A stretch of 10,448 nucleotides of DNA, taken from positions 1-10,448 of the forward strand of contig JALTGJ010000223.1 of assembly GCA_027077185.1 (NCBI GenBank), in the 5' to 3' direction. Positions 1 to 6,238 of the stretch are shown here, piece by piece. How positions within the stretch are numbered: position 1 is the first letter of the stretch; every line of letters starts with the position of its first letter. Both the position numbers and the translations under genes were made by a program. The stretch comes from Spirochaetales bacterium. GTDB taxonomy: Bacteria; Spirochaetota; Spirochaetia; B11-G9. The notes below the pieces were generated by a model, which made no database searches, was not told where the DNA came from, and saw only the letters and a list, made by a program, of their open reading frames with translations.

Positions 1-80
1 AACTGTAACTTTTATATTGTGCTTGTAATACCCTTTATTTTTAAATTTTAAGCGTTTTAATATAGTCGTTTGTTTGAAAA

Positions 81-941
81 TTATTTTCCATCGTTCTTCC
101 CTTTTAGTTTTTCTAAAATATCGCTGGCATCTATTGCTAATTTTAAGAAAGCAAACCATTTTTTACCAGCATCTTTTAGGCTTGCCCCAAAATGGTAAAC
201 CGTATTGCTGTCAATAATCATGAATCTGTCGTGGGCAGTAGGTAGTTTTTTAATTTCTATTTTGGGGTATTGAGCATTGTGTTTTTGTAAATCTTGTTTA
301 GTCGTTTTATCTAATGCTTTAGTATAAATAGTAGCACTTACGTTTTTACTTCTTTTGGTTAGTTGCTTAAAAACGCTATCGTCAATATAGTTATCTATAA
401 TAATTATAGATTCATTAGCGGAGCGTATAATATCGGCAATAAGAGTATAAGCATCAAATATCTGTCCATTGTAAAAAATATTTTGTTTTGGCGGTAAATT
501 GGCATTGATTTGAAGGTCTATGCCTTGTACTTTTTCTGTTAGATCTTGCAAATTATCTTCAATGCGGTTCATCCTGTTGTTTAAAGCGTAACCTTTTAAC
601 AGATAGTCTTTTAAAATTTTATTAGCCCAAATACGAAATTGGGTGCCACGGATTGAATTAACCCTATACCCAACCGAAATAATTACATCCAAAGAGTAAT
701 GATTAACGAGGTATTTTTTGCCGTCGGAAGCAGTTGTTCGGAATTTCCGAACAACTGATTTTTCATCCAACTCTCCCGATTGAAATATATGTTTAATATG
801 TTCGCTGATATTGGCTTTACTGCTATTAAACAAGGTAACAATTTGTGCTTGTATCAGCCAAATGGTTTCTTCCTCAACTCTTACTTCAATTTGTTGATTA
901 AGCTCTTCTGATTGATATAGGACTATTTCGTTTTTCATCAT
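81..941 (-). CDS. rhuM: RhuM-family protein with C-terminal PLD-like (HKD-variant) domain
   Basis: 286 residues. The N-terminal part (about 1-120) has the pattern I know from the RhuM virulence-protein family: IWLIQAQIVTLF, NISEHIKHIF, GELDEKSV, DGKKYLVNHYSLD and then GYRVNSIRGTQFRIWA. A helical linker follows (about 120-145). Residues 155-275 look like a phospholipase-D-type fold: hydrophobic strand SIIIIDNYID, then HDRFMIID (H237, R239, D244), then GASLKD. The canonical HxK(x)4D motif is therefore HxR(x)4D, so nuclease activity is uncertain. The start codon overlaps the stop of the 62-residue upstream gene by one base (TAATG), and a second ATG follows at once, which indicates translational coupling. 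RhuM genes are often found in genomic islands and near type I restriction genes; the window edge hides what lies downstream. The biochemical role of the family is not established. The gene looks more AT-rich than the rest of the window, consistent with acquisition. Family call firm, function unknown. Confidence 0.8.
   Translation of the reverse strand: MMKNEIVLYQSEELNQQIEVRVEEETIWLIQAQIVTLFNSSKANISEHIKHIFQSGELDEKSVVRKFRTTASDGKKYLVNHYSLDVIISVGYRVNSIRGTQFRIWANKILKDYLLKGYALNNRMNRIEDNLQDLTEKVQGIDLQINANLPPKQNIFYNGQIFDAYTLIADIIRSANESIIIIDNYIDDSVFKQLTKRSKNVSATIYTKALDKTTKQDLQKHNAQYPKIEIKKLPTAHDRFMIIDSNTVYHFGASLKDAGKKWFAFLKLAIDASDILEKLKGKNDGK
731..757. repeat. 27-nt perfect palindrome inside the RhuM-family gene
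   Basis: Two 13-nt arms, CAGTTGTTCGGAA (731-743) and its exact complement (745-757), are separated by a single base. On the plus strand the structure is followed by ATTTTT, giving the shape of an intrinsic terminator antisense to the gene. On the coding strand it encodes SVVRKFRTT, so it would form a strong hairpin in the mRNA. Chance occurrence of 13-bp perfect arms in 10 kb is improbable. Confidence 0.9.
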
Positions 942-1129
942 TATCCTTCAACCTTAAAAGGTGGAACAATACCTAATTCATTGCAAAAGCCTATTATTTC
1001 AGCGTTTACTTCTTTGTAGTCTGTAACTTCTTCACCTTCCAAAAGTCCATTGGCATACATATACTGCTTTTCACTCAGGTTTAATTCTGAATGATACTTT
1101 TTTTCGAAAGATTTTTGAAATAAACTCAT
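941..1129 (-). CDS. small hypothetical protein upstream of the RhuM-family gene
   Basis: 62 residues, unrecognised. It has a basic N-terminus (MSLFQKSFEKKYH) and an acidic, probably helical middle part (LSEKQYMYANGLLEGEEV). No membrane segment, signal peptide or metal-binding pattern is visible. The ATG at 1129 is preceded by AGAAGGTTAG at good Shine-Dalgarno spacing, which supports real translation. Its TAA shares a base with the ATG of the RhuM-family gene, so the two are almost certainly one operon. The small-then-larger, overlapping layout resembles toxin-antitoxin operons, but the sequence itself gives no proof of that role. The upstream DNA is very AT-rich and contains several -10-like hexamers; I could not choose one promoter. 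Confidence 0.65.
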   Translation of the reverse strand: MSLFQKSFEKKYHSELNLSEKQYMYANGLLEGEEVTDYKEVNAEIIGFCNELGIVPPFKVEG

Positions 1130-1247
1130 TTACTAACCTTCTGTTATAAACATCTGAATACTTTTACAAATAATATAATAAATAAAACGAATTTAACAGA
1201 ATAAAATGATATTATTTTTATCTATTAAATTCTACAGTAAACAATGC

Positions 1248-1345
1248 GTTAGGAAGGGCGCCGCAGGCGGTCGGTATTTGTGTAGGGGCGCCCCTGGGTG
1301 GGCGTCCATATACAAATACCGACGGAACCCCTGGATAGCCTGACC
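1248..1345. repeat. GC-rich nested inverted-repeat element (candidate dispersed repeat or MITE)
   Basis: 12-nt perfect arms GTCGGTATTTGT (1270-1281) and ACAAATACCGAC (1312-1323) enclose a 12-nt perfect palindrome AGGGGCGCCCCT (1284-1295). Weaker outer complementarity exists between GTTAGG (1248-1253) and CCTGAC (about 1340-1345). The element is a GC-rich island in AT-rich surroundings with sharp edges and no coding potential. The core TGTAGGGGCGCCCCT resembles, from memory, GC-rich hairpin repeats dispersed between genes in several bacterial groups; only a genome search could show copy number here. Confidence 0.6.
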
Positions 1346-1370
1346 CTGTGTCCGGTTATTGAGTGATTGC

Positions 1371-1391
1371 CATGTTTCTGTTCAAAACATG
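1371..1391. repeat. 7-bp inverted repeat with 7-nt loop
   Basis: CATGTTT (1371-1377) and AAACATG (1385-1391) are exact complements around a 7-nt spacer. No T-run follows on either strand, so it is not a plain terminator. It may be an operator or part of the neighbouring repeat element. Confidence 0.35.
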
Positions 1392-1451
1392 ACTATTTAG
1401 TTTAATGCAGGCAATTGTATCGAAATACCGGGCACGGGGGAACGTCCAATT

Positions 1452-1502
1452 AGATCATAAGAGATTTTTCTATCATAAAAAAAGGCACTAATCTCTTGAT
1501 CT
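1452..1502. promoter_or_regulatory. bulged stem just upstream of the MATE gene
   Basis: AAGAGATT (1459-1466) pairs exactly with AATCTCTT (1490-1497). The stem continues past a 2-nt bulge with AGATC (1452-1456) against GATCT (1498-1502), giving 13 bp in all around a 23-nt loop. It ends 28 bases before the MATE start codon, where no Shine-Dalgarno sequence is obvious. The position suits a regulatory leader hairpin or a repressor site. No convincing -35/-10 pair was found around it. Confidence 0.45.
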
Positions 1503-1530
1503 TTAATTATAAAAAATACATGTTGTTAAA

Positions 1531-2904
1531 ATGAATGATAATTTAAATACAACTTCAGAAATTTTTGAAGGATCCATAAGACCTGTCATTATTAAACTGT
1601 CCCTTCCTATTTTTCTTGGGATGATCGTACAGGTAATTTACAATGTTACAGATACATTTTGGGTTGCACGGATAGATCTTTCGGACCCTTCTTACATGGG
1701 AGGAACAGCTATTGTCTTTCCCCTAATATTTTTCTTTATGGCACTTGGAAACGGATTACAGGTAGGAGTAAGCTCTCTTGTCGCCCGGGCAATAGGAGAC
1801 AATAATTCAAAAATTTTAAGTACAACTGCAGAGTCTGGAATGCTTATAGGTTTATTACTATCGGTATTTACCCTTGGTGTAACCCTCCCTTTTTCATCTC
1901 AGATTCTCACAGCCCTTGGAGCAAAAGGTAATTACTATATCCATGGGCTCGAATATTTTAGATATATTATACCTGCAGGACCTATAATTTTTATCTCTGT
2001 TATTTTCAGTGGAATACTTCAGGGTGAAGGCCTTATGAAGTATGTAATGAATTCAATGATTATCGGTACTGTCCTTAATATAATTCTTGATCCTATCTTC
2101 ATCTTTCTTCTGAACCTTGATGTCCGGGGTGCATCACTTGCAACTGTAATTGCCCAGGGGGTGGCAATGGTTTATATAATTACAGTATTTCTTAGAAACA
2201 AGTCATCCATTAAAATTGACTGGTCAGCATCCAATATTAAAACCAAAACAATTAAAAATATACTGGCAATTGGACTTCCCCAGTCCTTTGCATTAATAAT
2301 AATGTCACTAAGTTTTTTTATATTCAATAAAATTGTAATTGGTATTGATGAACTGGCTCTTACTGCATTTGCACTGTGCGGCCGTTTTGAGCAATTAATG
2401 CTGATGCCTGCATTTGCAATAGGTGCAGCTGTTATTACAATTGTCGGGCAAAATGCCGGTCGGGGTAATTTTGCCAGGATCAGAAAAACCATGAACGAGG
2501 CATGGCTCCTTGGATTAATAGCAGTAGGCCTTCTAACAGCTGGAATGGTTATCTTCGCCCCCTGGATATTCAAACCATTTACAAACATAGAAAAAGTACG
2601 TTGGTATGCAGTCATGCAGTACAGAATTCTGGGAGTATCCTACCTTGCAGCTTTAATAGGTATAACAGGACGTTCTTTTTTTCAGGCAATAGGTTACCCT
2701 CTGCCTGCACTGTTTCTTACATTACTAAGACTTATTCTTATAGCTCTTCCGGTTATGGTTGTACTGGTTTATGTTTTTAACATGGGCATGTACGGTGTAT
2801 GGATAGGCCTTGCTTCTGCAAGTCTAACATCTATGACTGTTTCATTGTTGTGGGTACGAAAAACCATCAGCAAACTTGAATCAGGGGAGATAAGTGTCCG
2901 GTAG
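1531..2904 (+). CDS. MATE-family multidrug/cation antiporter
   Basis: 457 residues, the usual length of the family, with about 12 hydrophobic segments in two homologous halves (roughly 15-225 and 240-445). MATE proteins export cationic drugs or metabolites across the inner membrane in exchange for Na+ or H+. Visible family marks are the TM1 aspartate in NVTDTFWVAR (D41), the loop VARAIGD, FSGILQGEG, and NIILDPIFIF with D187. D41 and D187 correspond to the two N-lobe aspartates discussed for the archaeal PfMATE (D41, D184), placing it nearer the DinF/archaeal-type branch than NorM. The ATG at 1531 has no clear ribosome binding site; an out-of-frame ATG at 1520 opens only a four-codon frame. 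It stands alone on this strand and converges with umuC. The substrate cannot be told from sequence. Confidence 0.93.
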   Translation: MNDNLNTTSEIFEGSIRPVIIKLSLPIFLGMIVQVIYNVTDTFWVARIDLSDPSYMGGTAIVFPLIFFFMALGNGLQVGVSSLVARAIGDNNSKILSTTAESGMLIGLLLSVFTLGVTLPFSSQILTALGAKGNYYIHGLEYFRYIIPAGPIIFISVIFSGILQGEGLMKYVMNSMIIGTVLNIILDPIFIFLLNLDVRGASLATVIAQGVAMVYIITVFLRNKSSIKIDWSASNIKTKTIKNILAIGLPQSFALIIMSLSFFIFNKIVIGIDELALTAFALCGRFEQLMLMPAFAIGAAVITIVGQNAGRGNFARIRKTMNEAWLLGLIAVGLLTAGMVIFAPWIFKPFTNIEKVRWYAVMQYRILGVSYLAALIGITGRSFFQAIGYPLPALFLTLLRLILIALPVMVVLVYVFNMGMYGVWIGLASASLTSMTVSLLWVRKTISKLESGEISVR

Positions 2905-2940
2905 CTGTGCAGAGAAGCATTAAAACACATAGTCCAACCT

Positions 2941-2963
2941 TACTGTTATGTTAGTATTTTTTT
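2941..2963 (+). terminator. weak terminator-like hairpin after the MATE gene
   Basis: TACT (2941-2944) and AGTA (2953-2956) form a short stem with an 8-nt loop followed by seven T residues (2957-2963). It lies in the 65-base gap between the convergent MATE and umuC genes. The T-run is on the plus strand, so it would serve the MATE gene. The four-base stem makes this only a tentative call. Confidence 0.25.
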
Positions 2964-2969
2964 CTTCAA

Positions 2970-4202
2970 TTACCATACTGCAACCGGAAAATCTTCTATC
3001 CTGGTTGTATAACAGGGGGAGAGATAGGCTCTACGCATTCCCCAGTCCGTTCTAAATTCACTTCCACAGGGATGTACTGTATGCTGTCCATATTTGCTAT
3101 TAATAGCATCAATCTTTTCAGATAGATCCAGTTTCTTCCTGTTGCCGCCATCAAAGAAATTCATCTGCCTGCCTGTAATGGGCTCTATACCAAAAAGAAA
3201 GATCGTTGTTCGCCAGTATTCAAAACCGGAAAAGTAGAGTTTTTTCAACAGAGCCCTGGCAGCAGAGATTATATCAGGAAGATAATCTGTAGGTGCTATC
3301 TCTACAGAAGCATTTTTGCCATAGTGCCCTACGGAACCCGATGATTCCAGAGATACTGCAACAGAGCTTGTTGTACATTCCTGAAGTCTCAACTTTTCTA
3401 CGGCTAGTTCTGCATAGTAGGATATGGCCTCATACAGTATTGAGAGTTCTTTAACAGGAACCCTGAACTGTCTTGCACTGATTATTCCCTTTCTGGGGTC
3501 GGCTTCTATCTTTAAATCAGCCATAGAAATCCCTTTCAATTCTCTCTGAAGCCTCCATCCTACTGATGTCATCTCCTTTTTTACAATCCATTCCGGAACT
3601 CGTATAAAATCGGCTGCTGTCTTAATACCGGATGCTTCCAGTTTATCTGCATAGGCTCTACCTATACCCCAGATATCTTCTACAGGGGTTAATTCCAGAG
3701 CTTCGAAAATCTCCCTGTCAGTTTCCAATACAAGAATGCCTTTATCCTTCTTTGCCAGTCTCTGAGCTGCTTTAGCCAGGGCTTTGGTCGGAGCTATTCC
3801 AACTGTAGTGGGAATAAGAGTCTGTTTTTTAATAATCCTGCGGATATTCTTACCATATGCAGCAGGATCTTTGAATCCGGAAAGGTCAATAAATGCCTCA
3901 TCTATTGAGTAAACTTCAACCTTTGGAGATAGGCCCCGGAGGGTTTCCATCACCCTCCAGGAGATATCACTGTAGAGGGTATAATTTGAAGAGAAAAAGA
4001 CAACACCATTTTTATTGATTACAGGCTTAGCCTCTTTAAATCTTACCCCTCTTTTTAATCCCAGGTTTTTAGCTTCGGAATTAAGAGCAATTATCCAGTG
4101 ATCATTATTTGACAATACAATAATAGGGGTTCTCTTTAGATCCGGCCTAAAGGCTCTCTCACAGGAACAGTAAAAGCTTTCACAATCAACTAATCCTATC
4201 AT
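2970..4202 (-). CDS. umuC: Y-family translesion DNA polymerase V catalytic subunit UmuC
   Basis: 410 residues, aligning over the full length with E. coli UmuC as I remember it. It copies past DNA lesions with low fidelity, normally as UmuD'2C with RecA and the sliding clamp. Metal-binding residues fall at the same numbers as in E. coli: D6 (GLVDCESFY) and D101-E102 (YSIDEAF). The steric-gate tyrosine Y11 is kept, as are SSNYTLYSD, the helix-hairpin-helix segment VEDIWGIGRAYADKL, and a C-terminal clamp-binding motif QMNFFD (about 346-351, QLNLFD in E. coli). The C-terminus MRRAYLSPCYTTR also matches. An oddity is the fingers loop, which reads SNNDHWIIALNSEAK where the family normally has SNNDGCVIARNAEAK, so G35, C36 and R40 are replaced by H, W and L. 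The ATG overlaps the umuD' stop by four bases (ATGA), so translation is coupled. Confidence 0.95.
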   Translation of the reverse strand: MIGLVDCESFYCSCERAFRPDLKRTPIIVLSNNDHWIIALNSEAKNLGLKRGVRFKEAKPVINKNGVVFFSSNYTLYSDISWRVMETLRGLSPKVEVYSIDEAFIDLSGFKDPAAYGKNIRRIIKKQTLIPTTVGIAPTKALAKAAQRLAKKDKGILVLETDREIFEALELTPVEDIWGIGRAYADKLEASGIKTAADFIRVPEWIVKKEMTSVGWRLQRELKGISMADLKIEADPRKGIISARQFRVPVKELSILYEAISYYAELAVEKLRLQECTTSSVAVSLESSGSVGHYGKNASVEIAPTDYLPDIISAARALLKKLYFSGFEYWRTTIFLFGIEPITGRQMNFFDGGNRKKLDLSEKIDAINSKYGQHTVHPCGSEFRTDWGMRRAYLSPCYTTRIEDFPVAVW

Positions 4203-4513
4203 GACTTTCGTAAGAGGCGTACCAGGCGGCTTACAACCCCTATAATCTCAGGTTCACTTCCGGTGTAATCCCCAATACGGAATTCTCCATCTACAGTTAA
4301 AATAACTAAATCTCCAATTACCGGAACCAGGGAGCAATCAACTATGGCAAGGTCTTTATCATTTATATTAAATTCATCGTATTCACTGCCTTTTATAGAA
4401 AAAAAATACATGGCATGTGGCTTTGGCAGCAACAGGCTGTTCCAGTCAATATCATTATCTGTATAAGCCTCTGCAGGAGAGCCAAACCCAGTTGTACGTT
4501 GATTACGTTTCAT
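4199..4513 (-). CDS. umuD: UmuD'-like protein, naturally short and lacking the protease dyad
   Basis: 104 residues, against 139 for E. coli UmuD. UmuD normally cleaves itself between C24 and G25 with RecA, using S60 and K97, to give the UmuD' that partners UmuC. Here TTGFGSPAEAY (7-17) lines up with the first residues after that cleavage site, so the removable N-terminal arm is essentially missing. An in-frame TAG five codons upstream (4526-4528) excludes a longer form. Ungapped alignment of YFFSIKG...DKDLAIVD with YFVKASGDSM...DGDLLIVD puts E44 at the serine position (GSEY replaces GDSM). DGEFRIG puts G81 at the lysine position. About 18 residues are also lost before the final IIGVVSRLVRLLR strand. 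It is therefore probably a structural subunit made already active. Phage P1 HumD is a known precedent for a naturally short UmuD'. It is the first gene of the umuC operon, and no Shine-Dalgarno sequence precedes it. Confidence 0.85.
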   Translation of the reverse strand: MKRNQRTTGFGSPAEAYTDNDIDWNSLLLPKPHAMYFFSIKGSEYDEFNINDKDLAIVDCSLVPVIGDLVILTVDGEFRIGDYTGSEPEIIGVVSRLVRLLRKS

Positions 4514-4519
4514 AACAGC

Positions 4520-4548
4520 ATAATACTACTTAACGTATGTCTAGTAAA
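4520..4548 (-). promoter_or_regulatory. promoter of the umuD'-umuC operon
   Basis: On the minus strand TTTACT (4548-4543) and TATTAT (4525-4520) are separated by exactly 17 bases, a good sigma-70-type pair. Transcription would start around 4512-4514, which is on the umuD' ATG (4513), so the transcript may be leaderless. This agrees with the absence of a ribosome binding site. Confidence 0.55.
4524..4546. promoter_or_regulatory. dyad overlapping the umuD'-umuC promoter (candidate SOS operator)
   Basis: TACTA (4524-4528) and TAGTA (4542-4546) are exact complements separated by 13 bases. They overlap the edges of the -10 and -35 elements, where a repressor would block the polymerase. umuDC operons are usually LexA-repressed, but the dyad does not match the LexA boxes I know (CTGT-N8-ACAG, GAAC-N4-GTTC or TTTG-N5-CAAA). 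The regulator is an inference. Confidence 0.35.
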
Positions 4549-4654
4549 GAGGAAAATTTATTTTAGCTCATATTAACTATCAGTGACAAACCCCGCCATG
4601 GATACAATATGGTGCAGATTCCTGTTTTTAAGCCGGAACACCCATAAACGAATG

Positions 4655-6178
4655 CTACTCTATTACCCCCACAGCATCTTCCACTGCCTGAAGAATATCT
4701 CCATCTTTAATAAGCCCCAGCATCTTCTCCATATCCGGATACATAACCCTGTCTTCTCCCAGATGGGGAATATTTTTTCGAATTTCCTTCCAGGCTGCAT
4801 TAGTACCTGTACCAGGCCGCAGCTCCCTCTGAAAATCTATTCCCTGAGCCGCCGCAAGCATCTCTATGGCAATTATCTGCTCAACATTATGAATTATATC
4901 CACTGCATGACGGCCGGCTATAGGTCCCATACTAACATGATCCTCCTGACCGGCGGATGTAGGAATAGAATCCACACTTGCAGGATGAGCCAGTATCTTA
5001 TTTTCAGAAACAAGAGCCGCAGCAGTATATTGAGCAATCATATAACCTGAGTTTAAACCGCTGTCTTCTGCCAAAAAGGGCGGTAAGCCCGAAACATGAG
5101 GATTAACCAGTCTGTCTGCAGTACGTTCAGAAATATTACCAATTTCAGCCATGGCAATTCCCAGAAAATCCAGAGCAAAGGCAAGAGGCTCACCATGAAA
5201 GTTTCCACCGGATATAGCTTCTTCAGGGTCGTCAAATATTAAGGGGTTATCGGTTGCAGAGTTAATCTCTATGGAAAAAACACCTTTTACATATTCTATA
5301 GTATCCATAACTGCCCCATAAACCTGGGGAATACATCGAAGAGTATAGGCATCCTGAACTTTTTCACAGTTTTTATGGCTTGCTACAATCTCACTGCTTT
5401 GAATAAGCTGCCGCATATTTGAGGCACAACGCATCTGACCGGGATGGGGGCGTATGGCGTGAATGCGTGCATCATATGCCTTCGAAGTGCCCCTTAGAGC
5501 TTCAAGACTCATTGCACCTGCTATTTGCGCATGTTTTAGAAGTTTTTCCGCGTCATCCACGGCAAGGCATCCCAGACTTGACATTATTTGAGTACCGTTT
5601 ATAAGTGCAAGCCCCTCTTTGGGCTGTAGTTTAACCGGTTTAAGATTTGCATTTTTCAGAACACGAAGAGAAGGTACTCTTTTACCATTCGCAATACACT
5701 CACCTTCCCCCATAAGTACAAGAGCAAGATGTGCTAATGGTGAAAGATCTCCACTGGCACCAACAGAGCCCTGCCGGGGAATATATGGAAAGATTCTATT
5801 ATTAAGCAGCTCAAGAAGCAATTCTATGACAACAACCCTTATGCCGGAAAAGCCTTTACTTACAGCATTGGCGCGCAAAAGAATTATTCCCCTTATAACA
5901 TCTTCAGGGAAAGGTTCCCCCACACTTGTCGCATGGGATCGTATAAGATTTTCCTGCATTTTCTCTGCATCTGCACTTGAGATAAGTGTATTGGCAAGCT
6001 CTCCTACACCAGTAGTAATTCCATAAACAACCCTTTCTTCTTTTAGGACCTTTTCAACATAATTTCTGGATTTTTCTATACCTGGAACTGCACCTGAACT
6101 TAATCTAACTTTTTCAAAATCACGACATACATTTATAACATCATTTATTGTTAAAGAATTTCCATCGATACTAATCAT
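4655..6178 (-). CDS. hutH: histidine ammonia-lyase
   Basis: 507 residues from the chosen start, near the usual 505-510. The enzyme removes ammonia from L-histidine to give urocanate, the first step of histidine breakdown. The MIO prosthetic group forms from A141-S142-G143 in GSVGASGDLSPLAH. Residues equivalent to those known in Pseudomonas putida HutH are present with a constant small offset: Y52, H82 (RSHATSVGEP), Q275, Y278, R281, F327 (GGNFHGE) and E412 (QEDHVSMG). H82 with E412 argues for histidine rather than phenylalanine or tyrosine. The segment YGITTGVG differs slightly from the common YGxNTGFG. The start at 6178 (MISIDGNSLT) is preferred over the in-frame ATG at 6238, because the 20 extra residues come from a heptanucleotide repeat while AGGGAGGGAGAA sits right before 6178. 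No hutU, hutI or other histidine-pathway gene is in the window. It follows the exchanger gene on the same strand. Confidence 0.95.
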   Translation of the reverse strand: MISIDGNSLTINDVINVCRDFEKVRLSSGAVPGIEKSRNYVEKVLKEERVVYGITTGVGELANTLISSADAEKMQENLIRSHATSVGEPFPEDVIRGIILLRANAVSKGFSGIRVVVIELLLELLNNRIFPYIPRQGSVGASGDLSPLAHLALVLMGEGECIANGKRVPSLRVLKNANLKPVKLQPKEGLALINGTQIMSSLGCLAVDDAEKLLKHAQIAGAMSLEALRGTSKAYDARIHAIRPHPGQMRCASNMRQLIQSSEIVASHKNCEKVQDAYTLRCIPQVYGAVMDTIEYVKGVFSIEINSATDNPLIFDDPEEAISGGNFHGEPLAFALDFLGIAMAEIGNISERTADRLVNPHVSGLPPFLAEDSGLNSGYMIAQYTAAALVSENKILAHPASVDSIPTSAGQEDHVSMGPIAGRHAVDIIHNVEQIIAIEMLAAAQGIDFQRELRPGTGTNAAWKEIRKNIPHLGEDRVMYPDMEKMLGLIKDGDILQAVEDAVGVIE

Positions 6179-6182
6179 TTCT

Positions 6183-6238
6183 CCCTCCCTTCTCCCGTCT
6201 CCAGTCTCCCATCTCCAGTCTCCCATCTTCCTTCTCAT
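6183..6238. repeat. heptanucleotide short tandem repeat between exchanger gene and hutH
   Basis: On the plus strand the units are TTCTCCC, GTCTCCA, GTCTCCC, ATCTCCA, GTCTCCC and ATCTTCC (6190-6231), flanked by the degenerate units CCCTCCC and TTCTCAT. The consensus is RTCTCCM. Within it the 14-mer CCAGTCTCCCATCT is perfectly duplicated (6201-6214 and 6215-6228). On the minus strand it is an all-purine-rich tract (KGGAGAY units) ending in AGGGAGGGAG, the probable hutH ribosome binding site. The layout resembles the short tandemly repeated heptamers described in cyanobacteria. Confidence 0.85.

Larger units (their letters stand above)
1130..1530. other. 400-base gene-free region between divergent genes
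   Basis: This region separates the minus-strand small gene from the plus-strand MATE gene. The first 115 bases are very AT-rich and must carry the promoter of the minus-strand pair. From about 1248 the composition changes abruptly to GC-rich within a nested hairpin element (listed separately). Behind it are two further inverted repeats (1371-1391 and 1452-1502). No coding frame with a credible start and ribosome binding site was seen. Confidence 0.7.

Noticed and set aside
393..411. 7-bp inverted repeat ATCTATA/TATAGAT in the RhuM-family gene
   Set aside because: It arises from a run of Ile and Asp codons in AT-rich DNA and is not significant beside the 27-nt palindrome.
1236..1260. Integron attC-like sequence (AAACAATGCGTTAGG)
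   Set aside because: The GTTAGGA end fits GTTRRRY imperfectly, no matching RYYYAAC arm lies at the right distance to the left, and the outer arms of the neighbouring element run in the opposite order to an attC site.
2172..2780. Open frames overlapping the MATE gene (2172-2615 minus, 2502-2780 plus)
   Set aside because: They are shadows of the MATE frame with no family resemblance and no initiation signals.
2894..2902. GTGTCCGGT repeated at 1348-1356 and 2894-2902
   Set aside because: Nine bases is within chance for this length, and the second copy is the coding end of the MATE gene.
4525..4545. Classical LexA box before umuD'
   Set aside because: The dyad does not fit CTGT-N8-ACAG, GAAC-N4-GTTC or TTTG-N5-CAAA, so it is listed only as a candidate operator.
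4583..6026. Open frames on the plus strand opposite hutH (4583-5050, 5419-5604, 5619-6026)
   Set aside because: They are antisense to a well-conserved enzyme gene, lack ribosome binding sites and have no recognisable protein pattern.
6179..6238. hutH start at 6238, giving a 527-residue protein that overlaps the exchanger stop
   Set aside because: The 20 extra residues are translated heptamer repeat, unlike any HutH N-terminus, and a strong ribosome binding site precedes the ATG at 6178. The overlap is kept as a finding only.
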